This document shows positions 8,953 to 17,394 of a DNA stretch of 64,000 nucleotides, in pieces. Under the pieces are notes generated by a model. The model was not told where the DNA came from, did not search any database, and saw nothing but the letters and a program-made list of their open reading frames with translations. Numbering within the stretch: the first letter of the stretch is position 1; each line of letters starts with the position of its first letter. This DNA comes from Rossellomorea marisflavi (GTDB taxonomy: Bacteria; Bacillota; Bacilli; Bacillales; Bacillaceae_B): assembly GCF_022170785.1 (NCBI RefSeq), contig NZ_CP081870.1, forward strand, positions 918,001 to 982,000, read 5' to 3'. The translations under genes and the position numbers were made by a program.

Positions 8953-9933
8953 TTGAAGAAATTTTTCGACTTTTCAGATATAAGGGGAGAAGATTTAGAG
9001 AAATTAATCGATTTGGCATTGGATTACAAGACTGGGAAGGTAAATGATCAGCCGCTGTTAAATAAAAACATAGGATTGCTCTTCAACGTTCCATCAACTA
9101 GAACGAGAATATCCTTTCAAACAGCCATTAAACAGTTAGGCGGGGAAGCATTGACATACAGCGCCAATGAGCTACAATTGGCCAACAAGGAAAGCATGAA
9201 AGATACGGCCACGGTCATGGGTAAGTACTTGGACGGTCTGGTTGTCCGTTGGTATAACATGAATGATTATGGTTATGGTCGAAATACATTAGAAGAAATT
9301 GCATTGAACTCACAATTACCCGTAATCAATGCGTTGGATGACAAGGACCATCCATGCCAAATCATGGCGGATGTTCTAACTCTCAAAGAAAAGTACGGTC
9401 AACAGTACAAAAAGAAAAAAGTACTCTTCACTTGGGGATATGCAGAGAGGAAAAAATCACCTGGGTGCACCCACAGCATGCTGACGGCGGCTTCCCTACT
9501 CGGTATGGATTTGAGAATTGCCCACCCTGAGGGCTACGAACTCGATGATCAGTATTTGTCCTTTGCCAAACAGGCAGCGCAAAAATCGGGTGCAAATATC
9601 GAATTTTCCAATAACCTAGATGAAGCCATCGAAGATGTTGATGTGGTCTACGCAAAAGCTTGGGGTAGCCTTTCCTTACCTGGTTATGAAGAGCAGCAGT
9701 ATAAAAGTGAGATAAGAGATCAATGGCTAGTCAATCATGAACGTTTTGCAAGAGCCAACCAAGATGCATATTTTATTAACCCCCTCCCGATCATCAGAGG
9801 AGATGAAGCCATTAAGGAAATTATTGATGGTCCAAGATCCCTAATGTATGACACCGCAGAAAACAGACTCCATGTTCAAAAAGCTACTCTAGCCTCAATG
9901 TACTCAAAAGATAAAAACCTTCAGCTCGTTTAA
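8953..9933 (+). CDS. Carbamoyltransferase of the ornithine/aspartate family, non-canonical substrate site
   Basis: 326 aa. The carbamoyl-phosphate loop STRTR (about residues 49-53) and the HPCQ motif are intact. The catalytic HCLP loop of ornithine carbamoyltransferases is replaced by NPLPIIRGDEA, and the ornithine SMG loop region reads AKAWGSL, somewhat like acetylornithine-type enzymes. So carbamoyl phosphate is very likely the donor, but the acceptor is probably not ornithine. The TTG start at 8953 follows GGAG. It heads an operon that ends with a full carbamoyl-phosphate synthetase and sits beside a 2,3-diaminobutyrate cassette. I infer carbamoylation of a diamino acid to a ureido residue, or of the finished peptide. 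A citrulline or arginine role is less likely, as no other arg genes are present. Confidence 0.88.
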   Translation: MKKFFDFSDIRGEDLEKLIDLALDYKTGKVNDQPLLNKNIGLLFNVPSTRTRISFQTAIKQLGGEALTYSANELQLANKESMKDTATVMGKYLDGLVVRWYNMNDYGYGRNTLEEIALNSQLPVINALDDKDHPCQIMADVLTLKEKYGQQYKKKKVLFTWGYAERKKSPGCTHSMLTAASLLGMDLRIAHPEGYELDDQYLSFAKQAAQKSGANIEFSNNLDEAIEDVDVVYAKAWGSLSLPGYEEQQYKSEIRDQWLVNHERFARANQDAYFINPLPIIRGDEAIKEIIDGPRSLMYDTAENRLHVQKATLASMYSKDKNLQLV

Positions 9934-10099
9934 TCCTTATTGAAATCTACCAGCCTGTATCAGTGAACCACTTATGGACCTAAGCCGGGGAAGACAAAAA
10001 CTCCTGCCATAATAGAGAGAATCCTTCAAAGGCATATTCAAATCGCTAGAATGAACAGATCAAAGCTGTTTCAAACTAATAACGATTATTGGAGGAACT

Positions 10100-10789
10100 A
10101 TGAAGCTGCCATTAAAAACTGCCATAGTAGATAGAAATTTGTCGTTAGTGAACCAAACTCATCTATTTCTTAAATCCAGTCCGATTGATATAGACGTACA
10201 ATATAGCGTGTACATCGAAAATGAAATTTTTAGTCTTGATGATTTGGCTGCATGTGATCTTGATTTAATCATTATGAGTAATACCAATTTGTCTGCTTTG
10301 AAGATGCTACGAAAATATTTGCAGCAGCAACATTTACTCACTGGCCAAGAAAGTCCCATGGTGATGATTTTTGATGATACGGTAGTGAACATACAGCGAA
10401 TTCATCTAATGTGGGAAATCTCGAATAGCATCATCCTTAATAGGAGGAAAGAAGATCTGTTGCTGGCCATTCAAACTTTAGCCAATGGCGGTTTCTACTA
10501 TTCGAAAGAGTTCTCGGGTTACAACGAAAGCAAAGGATACTTCCGCAATAATGTGAATAAGTTGCCTTTGACCAAAACGGAGATATCGGTCGTCAAAGAG
10601 CTGATCCGTGATAAAACCAATCAAGAAATCGCCAATACACTCTACATGAGTCGACGGACAGTGGAGTATCACATCACTTCATGTATTCAAAAGTTTGAAG
10701 TGAACTCCAGAGTAGGTCTAGCAGTGAAAGCCCTTTCGATCATTGAGAGGGAGTCATATGATTCATTAATGAATGAACTGGTAAAGTGA
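10100..10789 (+). CDS. LuxR-family regulator with degenerate receiver domain
   Basis: 229 aa. The C-terminal LuxR-type HTH is clear (about residues 155-215: LTKTEISVVKELIRDKTNQEIA and TVEYHI). The N-terminal 120 residues look like a response-regulator receiver (TAIVDRNLSLVN start, DLDLIIMSNTN strand), but the phospho-acceptor aspartate at the end of that strand is missing (IIMSN). It therefore probably responds to a ligand or protein, not phosphorylation, and is the likely pathway-specific activator of this cluster. Upstream GGAGGAACT supports the ATG at 10100. No partner histidine kinase lies nearby. Confidence 0.85.
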   Translation: MKLPLKTAIVDRNLSLVNQTHLFLKSSPIDIDVQYSVYIENEIFSLDDLAACDLDLIIMSNTNLSALKMLRKYLQQQHLLTGQESPMVMIFDDTVVNIQRIHLMWEISNSIILNRRKEDLLLAIQTLANGGFYYSKEFSGYNESKGYFRNNVNKLPLTKTEISVVKELIRDKTNQEIANTLYMSRRTVEYHITSCIQKFEVNSRVGLAVKALSIIERESYDSLMNELVK

Positions 10790-10805
10790 AAGGAGGGACG
10801 TGACG

Positions 10806-11435
10806 ATGAAAGGCCTAATGGTGACACTCGTCCCCTTTGAAGAGGAAGATGTGGAATTAATCTATCAGTGGAGACAATCCGACCTTACAAGCACGTTGAT
10901 GAGCGGATCATTGAACTTTGTATCATTAAGTGAAATGAAGGAACAGATGAAGCAAGACAAATCCAGATACGTAGGAGTTAAGACCAATGCAGGGAGAAAA
11001 ATCGGTTTTATCTCTTGGCATGAGGTGAAAACCCAGGGTAATTATCAAATTGGTGGGACCATTGGGGATCCATCAATCTGGGATGAAGGTTATGGTGTGG
11101 AAGCAACAAAGTTGGTCATGGATTATCTGTTCCATTTCAAGAATGCCCATCGCCTGCAGTTTGTGACGGGCTTATACAATACGAGGACCATCGGGATGCT
11201 CATGAAACATACTACCCAAATAGAAGGAATTCTGAGAGATTATTATTTTCTTGATGGGTCCTACCATGATGCAGTCATCTGTTCAGTCCTACGAGATGAA
11301 TATTATGAATACTACGAAGAGAATCCTGAATTTTACTACAATATTTTTGATCCTGAGACATTAAAGGAAACAAAAGATAAATTCAAGAGGTACTACGAGA
11401 ATCAACGAAGTCTCTTTTCAAATTTAGGAGTGTGA
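10806..11435 (+). CDS. GNAT-family N-acetyltransferase (RimJ/RimL-like)
   Basis: 209 aa. RimL-type arrangement: L-x-P-F-E-E-E-D near the start, IGGTIGDPSIWDEGYGVEATK as the acetyl-CoA loop region and a final substrate-like helix. The ATG at 10806 is preferred because AAGGAGGG lies 8 bases upstream; a GTG at 10800 is too close to it. Inside the peptide operon it could acetylate (or otherwise acylate) the free amine of a building block or the product, including as self-protection. The substrate is unknown. The C-terminal 50 residues are rich in Tyr and Glu and are not typical of the family. Confidence 0.82.
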   Translation: MKGLMVTLVPFEEEDVELIYQWRQSDLTSTLMSGSLNFVSLSEMKEQMKQDKSRYVGVKTNAGRKIGFISWHEVKTQGNYQIGGTIGDPSIWDEGYGVEATKLVMDYLFHFKNAHRLQFVTGLYNTRTIGMLMKHTTQIEGILRDYYFLDGSYHDAVICSVLRDEYYEYYEENPEFYYNIFDPETLKETKDKFKRYYENQRSLFSNLGV

Positions 11436-12187
11436 AGGAAATCGTGAAAGGAAAAGTCGCGATCGTCACGGGTGGGTCCCAAGGTATTGGAAGAGCAATT
11501 GCCAAACGCATGGCGGAACAGGGGGCAACCGTGATTGTCACCTACCTCCGCAATAAGGAAGAAGCGGTAAAGACGGTCGAGACAATTAATGACGAATTCC
11601 CCTCAGCCTGTACAGCCATTCACCTTGATGTAAGAGAGTATGATCACGTTGAAGAAGTATTCAATCAAGTGAGGAAAAAGCATGGATCGATTGATGTTTT
11701 GATCAATAATGCAGCAGTTAGTGCCGAAAGGGCCTTAGCAATCAATAGTCTCGATAATTGGGGAGAGATCTTATCAACCAATATCATGGGCACGATCAAT
11801 TGTATCAAAGCGGTTTCCTTACCTATGCTCATGGCTCGAAAAGGGAGTATCGTCAGCATCTCTTCCATTGCAGGAATCAAAGGGATTCCGAAGTTAAGCA
11901 GCTATTCAGCCAGCAAAGCTGGAATTATCGGACTTACTCGATCACTAAGCAAGGAATTTGCCAATTTTAACGTAAGAATTAATGTCGTCGCACCCGGCTA
12001 TATAGAGGGAACGCGAATGTTTAATGAAATTGAAGAGAAGGATTTGATTGAATACAAGGAACAAATTGACTTAAAGAGGTTTGGTCAACCGGAGGAAATC
12101 GCCAAGGCGGTCGGATTTATCTGTTCAGATGATGCCAGTTACATTACTGGACAGACTTTGGTTGTAGATGGTGGTCTATCAATCTAG
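11432..12187 (+). CDS. SDR ketoreductase, 3-oxoacyl-ACP reductase (FabG-like)
   Basis: 251 aa short-chain dehydrogenase. The NADP loop is VTGGSQGIGRA, NNAA is present, the catalytic Ser is in SISSIAG, the YSASK motif carries Tyr and Lys, and the end TGQTLVVDGG is typical of FabG. The GTG at 11432 overlaps the GNAT stop by 4 bases; a GTG at 11444 is an equally plausible start. It lies next to two acyltransferases, KAS III and an ACP, so it most likely reduces a 3-ketoacyl-ACP to a 3-hydroxyacyl-ACP for the peptide, not for housekeeping lipid synthesis. Confidence 0.9.
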   Translation: MKEIVKGKVAIVTGGSQGIGRAIAKRMAEQGATVIVTYLRNKEEAVKTVETINDEFPSACTAIHLDVREYDHVEEVFNQVRKKHGSIDVLINNAAVSAERALAINSLDNWGEILSTNIMGTINCIKAVSLPMLMARKGSIVSISSIAGIKGIPKLSSYSASKAGIIGLTRSLSKEFANFNVRINVVAPGYIEGTRMFNEIEEKDLIEYKEQIDLKRFGQPEEIAKAVGFICSDDASYITGQTLVVDGGLSI

Positions 12188-12202
12188 TGAAATAGGTGAA
12201 AA

Positions 12203-13129
12203 ATGATGAAAAAAGCACTAATCTTACCCCCACAAATGACGATCAGAACAGGGCATCTCCTGGAGTATTACAATCAATTCGAAGAAGTTCAATCCTATTT
12301 CGATGAAGCAAGCGAGGTATTGGGAATCTCTCTGTATGATTCCTTCTTCTCGGATAATGAAAAGTTGATCAATGAGAGTCACATTGGCAGATGCGGCATT
12401 GTCTCTATCACATGTGGATTATTGAAGAGACTGAACATGAACCTAGAGGAGTATTCCTTTATCTCTGGCCCAAGTCTTGGTAGCATCACATCAGGTTATA
12501 TAAGTGGATCTTATTCTTTTGCAACCATGCTACAGATGATTGTGTCAATGGTAGAGAGTGAAAAGGCGATTTATTCCGATGATCGGTTTGGCAATTATAT
12601 GTTCTATAACATTAGTCAGAAGAAGCTGTTAGAAATAATGGAAGAAACAAACAAGCAGGGTCATTATGTGGCGCCTTGTATGTTCACAGCAGATAATCAA
12701 ATGATTATTACTGGGGAATTGACTGCGCTGGAAAAGATGGGCTGGGACGTATTGAAAAGCGGAGGTCTCGGTGTGCATATCCCTTACAGTCCTCCCGCAC
12801 ACTCGTCCATGATGGGTGAAGTTAGGGATCTTTTTAAGAAATCGTTTATGGAGAGCCATGAGTTTGAAAATCCATCTATTCCTAACATCTGCAACAATAC
12901 AGCAAAACCGATGGTTCAAGGGAAGGAGATCAAGCGGTCTCTTACAGAACAGTATGTCCTGCCTGTCAGATGGACAGATATTCTTCACCTTCTAAAAGAA
13001 GAGGGGGTCGAGCAGCTTGATATTATCGGACCAGGGAAGTTTTTGGTGAAATCGATGGAGTTCACTGATGTATCGTTTACCCTTAAAAGTTACCTAGAGA
13101 TTGAAGATTTCCAAATGACCAGAAGTTGA
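12203..13129 (+). CDS. Acyltransferase, FabD-like (first of two)
   Basis: 308 aa, same length as malonyl-CoA:ACP transacylase. The nucleophile elbow reads SGPSLGS (GxSxG form), the catalytic His is in PYSPPAHSSMM (FabD has FHSPLM), and PVRWTDIL plus IIGPGKFL near the end are FabD-like. By hand alignment, the FabD arginine that holds the malonyl carboxylate (EMRGKFMQ) falls on SMVESEK, so the arginine appears absent. The acyl unit may therefore not be malonyl. AGGTGA lies upstream of the ATG at 12203; an ATG at 12206 is equally possible. It pairs with the next gene, as in clusters with stand-alone acyltransferases. Confidence 0.82.
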   Translation: MMKKALILPPQMTIRTGHLLEYYNQFEEVQSYFDEASEVLGISLYDSFFSDNEKLINESHIGRCGIVSITCGLLKRLNMNLEEYSFISGPSLGSITSGYISGSYSFATMLQMIVSMVESEKAIYSDDRFGNYMFYNISQKKLLEIMEETNKQGHYVAPCMFTADNQMIITGELTALEKMGWDVLKSGGLGVHIPYSPPAHSSMMGEVRDLFKKSFMESHEFENPSIPNICNNTAKPMVQGKEIKRSLTEQYVLPVRWTDILHLLKEEGVEQLDIIGPGKFLVKSMEFTDVSFTLKSYLEIEDFQMTRS

Positions 13130-13144
13130 CCATGGAGGGGTATG

Positions 13145-14047
13145 ATGAGTAAATCAGTCTTTTTATTTCCTGGAATGGCCAAGTCGGAATATCGGGACTT
13201 TAAAACCTTTATAGAGAAATCATCTATAGCCCAATCTCTTTATAAAGAAGCAGAGAGGTGCATGGATTATCCTTTGCTTGAGAAATTCTCAAGCGGGGAT
13301 ACGTCTATTGTGACGGTGCGTTGTTCATACTTTGTCAACACACTTGCCTTGTTGTATGAATTTCAAGAGCGTCATCCTGGTGTAGACCCTGACTATATCA
13401 TCGGATCCAGTTTCGGTATTACACCTGCAGGGATTTTCTTGGGAAGCATCGATTTTTCAGATGCCTTGAAGATGGTAAGAGATACAGCTCTTGTAGAAGA
13501 TTCCTACTTGAGTAATCTTGATGCTGAGTATTGCACACATTTCATTTACAAATATTCGTTGGATGATTTGGAAGACATTGTAGAATCATTCAGATCTCAA
13601 GGTAAATGGATTGAGATATCAGTATTCATTTCGGATGACCTCATTGGAATCGGTTCGACGGTAGAGACCGTTAATGAACTCAAACAAATGATAAAAGTTC
13701 AGGGGAAAAGCACGTCCATACACACCGCTGAACTAAGCCATACAAGTAATCTGAAGGAACTGAGAGATCGATTGGATCGAGAGGTCTACTCTCATTATCA
13801 TTTTTCTGAATGTTCAAAACCTTTTGTGTCAGACTTGGATGGGAGGTACATTGTAGCAGGAGAAGATTTAAAGGAAGAGATGTTGAAAAGTGTCGATCAC
13901 CCAGTGAAGTTTACTCTAGTTCATAAGAAAATGCTTGAAGATGAAATTGAACAAGTGTACGTAATTGGTCCCAGTAACTTTTTTGGAGCCATCTTAAAAC
14001 GGGATTTCACCGTAACGAACATTGATCCTTTGAAATTCAAATTATAA
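13145..14047 (+). CDS. Acyltransferase, FabD-like (second, divergent)
   Basis: 300 aa. It starts SKSVFLFPGMA (FabD: FLFPGQG), has GSSFG as the serine elbow (IIGSSFGIT), a His in AELSHTSNL and VYVIGPSNFF near the end. The glutamine of FPGQG is replaced and the malonyl-binding arginine position reads Thr, so activity may be altered (for example an acyl hydrolase or a transferase for non-malonyl units). Overall identity to the preceding acyltransferase is low by eye, so this is not a recent duplication. The ATG at 13145 is spaced better from GGAGG than the ATG at 13142. Confidence 0.75.
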   Translation: MSKSVFLFPGMAKSEYRDFKTFIEKSSIAQSLYKEAERCMDYPLLEKFSSGDTSIVTVRCSYFVNTLALLYEFQERHPGVDPDYIIGSSFGITPAGIFLGSIDFSDALKMVRDTALVEDSYLSNLDAEYCTHFIYKYSLDDLEDIVESFRSQGKWIEISVFISDDLIGIGSTVETVNELKQMIKVQGKSTSIHTAELSHTSNLKELRDRLDREVYSHYHFSECSKPFVSDLDGRYIVAGEDLKEEMLKSVDHPVKFTLVHKKMLEDEIEQVYVIGPSNFFGAILKRDFTVTNIDPLKFKL

Positions 14048-14061
14048 CTGGGGGACTGGCG

Positions 14062-15090
14062 ATGATTGAAACAACTGTCAAAGAGAAACAGAATGTAATG
14101 ACTTTGAGTAGACCGATTGGGATCCTTTCATCGGGAATGTTCGTTCCAGAAAATGAGGTGTCAAATGAGGACTTAAGCAGCCATCTTGACACTTCTGATG
14201 AATGGATCGTGGATAAGACCGGGATCAAGACAAGAAGGTTTGTCAGTGAGGACCAAGCAACCTCCGATCTCTGTATTGAGGCAGCAAAACAAGCCATCGA
14301 AAATGCCGGTTTGGATGCCCAAGAGATTGATGCGATCATCATTGCCTCATTTACTCCGGATCAGATTCTCCCCTCCACATCGGTCATTGTAAAGGATGCT
14401 CTTGGAATCAACAATGCGATAACCATTGATATGAATCAGGCAGCTTGTGCAGGTGGGATCTATGGATTGTTTTTGGGAACCCATTTGTTGCAGAATCCTT
14501 CAATTCAACATGTGCTGGTCATCGGGGCAGAGTCCTTATCTAAGTATACGAATCCACAAGACCGGACCACTCGTGTATTCTTTGGCGATGCAGCTGGGGC
14601 CGTCATTCTTCATCATGAAGCTGATGGGTATAATCTTTTATCTTGGGAACTTGACTCTGAGTTGTCTTATAAGGTCGAGATTCCTGCAGGTGGGTCCAGG
14701 AAACCAACGAATGAATGGACTGTGAAGCAAGATGAGCACTATATCAAAATGGATGGTAGGACAGTATGGAATATGGCCACTAAGCACCTTCCAAACTCGA
14801 TCCAGGCGGTTATTGATCAAATGGAACTTACACCAGATGATATTGACCACTATATTGTTCATCAGGCCAATCTGAACATCATTCAGGAAGTATTGAAAAA
14901 GCTTGGTCAGCCTGATCATAAGACCACTATCAACATTGACAAATTTGGGAATACAGGAGCTGCCACTGTGTTGACAGTGTTGCATCAGGCTATGAATACG
15001 AAAGCAGTAGCGTCGGGAGATACTCTTGTAATCGGTGGAATAGGTGCAGGTTTCATATGGGGAGCGCTGGGTTTATCAAGGACCACGTAA
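14062..15090 (+). CDS. 3-oxoacyl-ACP synthase III (FabH-like)
   Basis: 342 aa. The complete Cys-His-Asn triad of KAS III is present: Cys129 in NQAACAGG, His267 in IVHQAN and Asn297 in KFGNTGAA. TSDEWIVDKTGI near residues 44-55 is the usual FabH dimer segment. It carries a short extra N-terminus (about 15 residues) before PIGILSSG. GGGGGAC lies upstream of the ATG at 14062. It would condense an acyl-CoA or acyl-ACP starter with an extender on the neighbouring ACP. No chain-elongating KAS I/II or dehydratase accompanies it, so the product is probably a short 3-keto or 3-hydroxy acid. Confidence 0.92.
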   Translation: MIETTVKEKQNVMTLSRPIGILSSGMFVPENEVSNEDLSSHLDTSDEWIVDKTGIKTRRFVSEDQATSDLCIEAAKQAIENAGLDAQEIDAIIIASFTPDQILPSTSVIVKDALGINNAITIDMNQAACAGGIYGLFLGTHLLQNPSIQHVLVIGAESLSKYTNPQDRTTRVFFGDAAGAVILHHEADGYNLLSWELDSELSYKVEIPAGGSRKPTNEWTVKQDEHYIKMDGRTVWNMATKHLPNSIQAVIDQMELTPDDIDHYIVHQANLNIIQEVLKKLGQPDHKTTINIDKFGNTGAATVLTVLHQAMNTKAVASGDTLVIGGIGAGFIWGALGLSRTT

Positions 15091-15150
15091 AGGCCAAACC
15101 TACACATAAAAAGAAGAAGAGGTAGTTACTGATATGAGGAGGAATTGGGA

Positions 15151-15414
15151 ATGGATGAGCTAATTAAACGAAAAGTAGTTGAATTATTTACAGAAGTATA
15201 TGGGGTCAATCTACAAGAAGATGTGGATGGAGATACGATTCTTTTTGGACCGGATTCTCCTTATAAGCTGGACTCAATGGACGTGCTTCGAATCATCTCC
15301 ATTTTAAAAGACGAGTATAAGCTTGAAATCAACGCGATGCAAATCACAAACTTTAACACATTGAATAAGATGGTCGAATTTATAAAAGAATCTATGCCCC
15401 AAGGAGCTAGATAA
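15151..15414 (+). CDS. Acyl carrier protein
   Basis: 87 aa, acidic, with the phosphopantetheine serine in KLDSMDVLRI (Ser42; usual DSL or DSM). It has an insert between helix I and the serine (DGDTILFGPDSPY) not seen in housekeeping AcpP. The ATG at 15151 is 8 bases after GAGGAGGA; a TTG at 15145 is poorly spaced. It is the natural partner of the adjacent KAS III, ketoreductase and acyltransferases. Confidence 0.9.
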   Translation: MDELIKRKVVELFTEVYGVNLQEDVDGDTILFGPDSPYKLDSMDVLRIISILKDEYKLEINAMQITNFNTLNKMVEFIKESMPQGAR

Positions 15415-15437
15415 AATCGTATAGTCAATTGAAACCG

Positions 15438-15465
15438 GCCTCTTGTCTAGTCTTTGACAAGAGGC
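15438..15465 (+). other. Perfect 10-bp RNA hairpin between ACP and glutamate mutase genes
   Basis: GCCTCTTGTC (15438-15447) pairs perfectly with GACAAGAGGC (15456-15465) around an 8-base loop. No T run follows (ATTATAG), so it does not look like an efficient terminator. It could be a processing or stability element that separates expression of the lipid-type genes from the mutase and NRPS genes, or an attenuator. Confidence 0.6.
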
Positions 15466-15487
15466 ATTATAGTGGGAGGGTTATAAC

Positions 15488-15967
15488 ATGAAGAATGCAC
15501 ATACGATTGTGATGGGTGTCATAGGTGAAGATTGCCACTCTGTGGGCAATAAAGTTCTCCACTTTGCTTTCCAAGAGAAGGGATTTACCGTTCATAATCT
15601 TGGTGTCCAATGTTCTCAAGAAGAGTTTATTGAAGCTGCTAAGGAAGTTAACGCTGATGCAATCATCGTTTCATCCCTTTATGGTCATGCTGAGCTAGAC
15701 TGCCGGGGCTTTGCTACAAATTGTACTAAAAGTGGATTGGCTCAAGTGCTTCTTTACATTGGAGGAAACCTTGCAATTGGAAAAAATGAGTGGGCAGTGG
15801 TGGAAAAAAAGTTTCTTAAGATGGGATTCCATCGTGCCTTTCACCCATCCGCCGATCTTGATCAAGCAATAGAATGGATTCGCGCGGATATTTCATTACA
15901 AAAGGGGACACACTCAATCCCTGGCACGGAGAAGGAAGATGCGACCAAAAAACGCAAAATTAACTGA
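15488..15967 (+). CDS. Methylaspartate (glutamate) mutase, cobalamin-binding S subunit
   Basis: 159 aa. B12-binding domain with the base-off signature DCHSVG (axial His17 in D-x-H-x-x-G), the SSLYGH segment (SxL) and YIGGN (GG). Together with the next gene it converts L-glutamate to (2S,3S)-3-methylaspartate. It is slightly longer than the clostridial S subunit, with a C-terminal tail that overlaps the E-subunit start by 29 bases. GGGAGG precedes the ATG. In friulimicin-type clusters the same pair (GlmA/GlmB) supplies methylaspartate to the NRPS. Here it sits directly before an NRPS whose first module has an aspartate-like code. Confidence 0.93.
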   Translation: MKNAHTIVMGVIGEDCHSVGNKVLHFAFQEKGFTVHNLGVQCSQEEFIEAAKEVNADAIIVSSLYGHAELDCRGFATNCTKSGLAQVLLYIGGNLAIGKNEWAVVEKKFLKMGFHRAFHPSADLDQAIEWIRADISLQKGTHSIPGTEKEDATKKRKIN

Positions 15968-17390
15968 AGATATATTCTACAGGATAAGGGAGCAGGTTCT
16001 AGGAAGTTGGCCAACCGGTCATTGGATTGACTTAGATGAGTCGGTTGAATACTTGCGGTCCCTTCCGCCACACAAATCATTTCCTGAAGTCTTGGCTGAA
16101 GCAAAGAAAGTAAATAGGGTATTGCTTCAGCCAAGGGGCGGAGTAGCAACCATTACTGGCCAGACTGCATTGTTGGAAGGTTTCATTAAAGCAGGAGCAG
16201 ATGTGATGCCTGTTACCATTGATAGCTATACAAGGCAGAATGCTTATCGAAAAAGTGAGCAAGGATTAAGTGAAAGTCTTACAAAGGATACCTCGGTCCT
16301 TAATGGGTTTCCCGCTGTGAATCATGGGTTAAGAGGGTGCCGAAAGTTGAGTGAGGCCATACCGCGCCCTCTTCAAGCCAGACATGGGTCACCTGACGGA
16401 AGGCTTCTAGCGGAAATTATACACGCTTCTGGATGGACTTCCAATGAGGGGGGAGGCATCTCTTATAACATTCCTTACTCGAAAAAAGCGAGTTTGGAAA
16501 GCAGTATCATCAACTGGCAATATTGTGATCGGTTAGTCGGGGTTTATGAGGAAAAGGGAATTTCATTAAACCGGGAACCTTTTGGACCTTTGACGGGTAC
16601 TTTGGTGCCGCCAAGCATCTCAAATGCTATTGCAATCATGGAGGGCTTACTAGCGGCCGAGCAAGGGGTCAAGAATATAAGCTTGGGCTTTGGTAGTGTA
16701 GGTCACGTTCCACAGGATATAGCTGCCATGAAATCGTTGAGGATGATGGCATCGCGACTTTTTAAAGAGTTCGGATATGATGTTAACCTTTCAACCGTTT
16801 ATCACCAGTGGATGGGTAATTTCCCACGTGAAGAATCTGAAGCCTATTCTGTCATTAATTTGGGGTCTCTCACATCGGTATTGGCAGGTGCGACAAAGAT
16901 GATTATCAAAACACCCCATGAAGCGGAAGGTATTCCTACATTAGAGGCCAATATGAATGGAATCAGGACGTCCCATCACATGGTAAAGATGATCAGAAGC
17001 CAGTTAGGGAGCCTGACGATTGATGTGTCTGATGAAATGGAGATTATTCAAGAAGAAACCATGCTTATTATTGACGAAGTGTTTCGTTTAGGCAAAGGTG
17101 ATCTGGCCGAAGGAATCATTGAATCGTTTGCAAAAGGAGTTTTGGATATACCGTTTGCGCCGAGCATCTATAACCATGGAGCAGTCATGCCGATCAGAGA
17201 CTATCTAGGAGCAATTCGGATTGTAGAATTCGGCAATTTGCCCTTTAATGCTCATATTAAAGCGCTGCATCAGGAGAGGATTGCTAAGAGAGAACGTTTG
17301 GAAAACAAGAAGGTAAATCACGAAATGATTGTCAATGATATTTTTTCCGTTTCCAACGGGGATTTTTTTCAAAATGGAACCAAGGGGTGA
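15939..17390 (+). CDS. Methylaspartate (glutamate) mutase, epsilon (E) subunit
   Basis: 483 aa, the standard length for the TIM-barrel E subunit. Conserved parts include LLQPRGGVATITGQ, PVTIDSYTRQN, NGFPAVNHG, RHGSPDGRLLAE, GGGISYNIPYSK and GYDVNLSTVYHQWMG. It carries out the radical carbon-skeleton rearrangement of glutamate. It overlaps the S-subunit gene by 29 bases, and the NRPS start follows within 5 bases, so co-translation of mutase and NRPS is likely. The ATPase chaperone (MutL) often found with this enzyme is not in the window. Methylaspartate ammonia-lyase is also absent, which argues for biosynthesis, not glutamate fermentation. Confidence 0.93.
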   Translation: MRPKNAKLTEDIFYRIREQVLGSWPTGHWIDLDESVEYLRSLPPHKSFPEVLAEAKKVNRVLLQPRGGVATITGQTALLEGFIKAGADVMPVTIDSYTRQNAYRKSEQGLSESLTKDTSVLNGFPAVNHGLRGCRKLSEAIPRPLQARHGSPDGRLLAEIIHASGWTSNEGGGISYNIPYSKKASLESSIINWQYCDRLVGVYEEKGISLNREPFGPLTGTLVPPSISNAIAIMEGLLAAEQGVKNISLGFGSVGHVPQDIAAMKSLRMMASRLFKEFGYDVNLSTVYHQWMGNFPREESEAYSVINLGSLTSVLAGATKMIIKTPHEAEGIPTLEANMNGIRTSHHMVKMIRSQLGSLTIDVSDEMEIIQEETMLIIDEVFRLGKGDLAEGIIESFAKGVLDIPFAPSIYNHGAVMPIRDYLGAIRIVEFGNLPFNAHIKALHQERIAKRERLENKKVNHEMIVNDIFSVSNGDFFQNGTKG

Positions 17391-17394
17391 CAAC

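Noticed and set aside
15438..15465. Intrinsic terminator after the ACP gene
   Set aside because: Strong stem but followed by ATTATAG, not by T's; listed as a hairpin only.
15488..17390. Glutamate fermentation genes
   Set aside because: No methylaspartate ammonia-lyase or citramalate genes; the pair is embedded between ACP and NRPS genes.
17329..17394. Earlier NRPS start at ATG 17329
   Set aside because: It lies within the mutase reading frame with no ribosome site; GTG 17395 is well placed.
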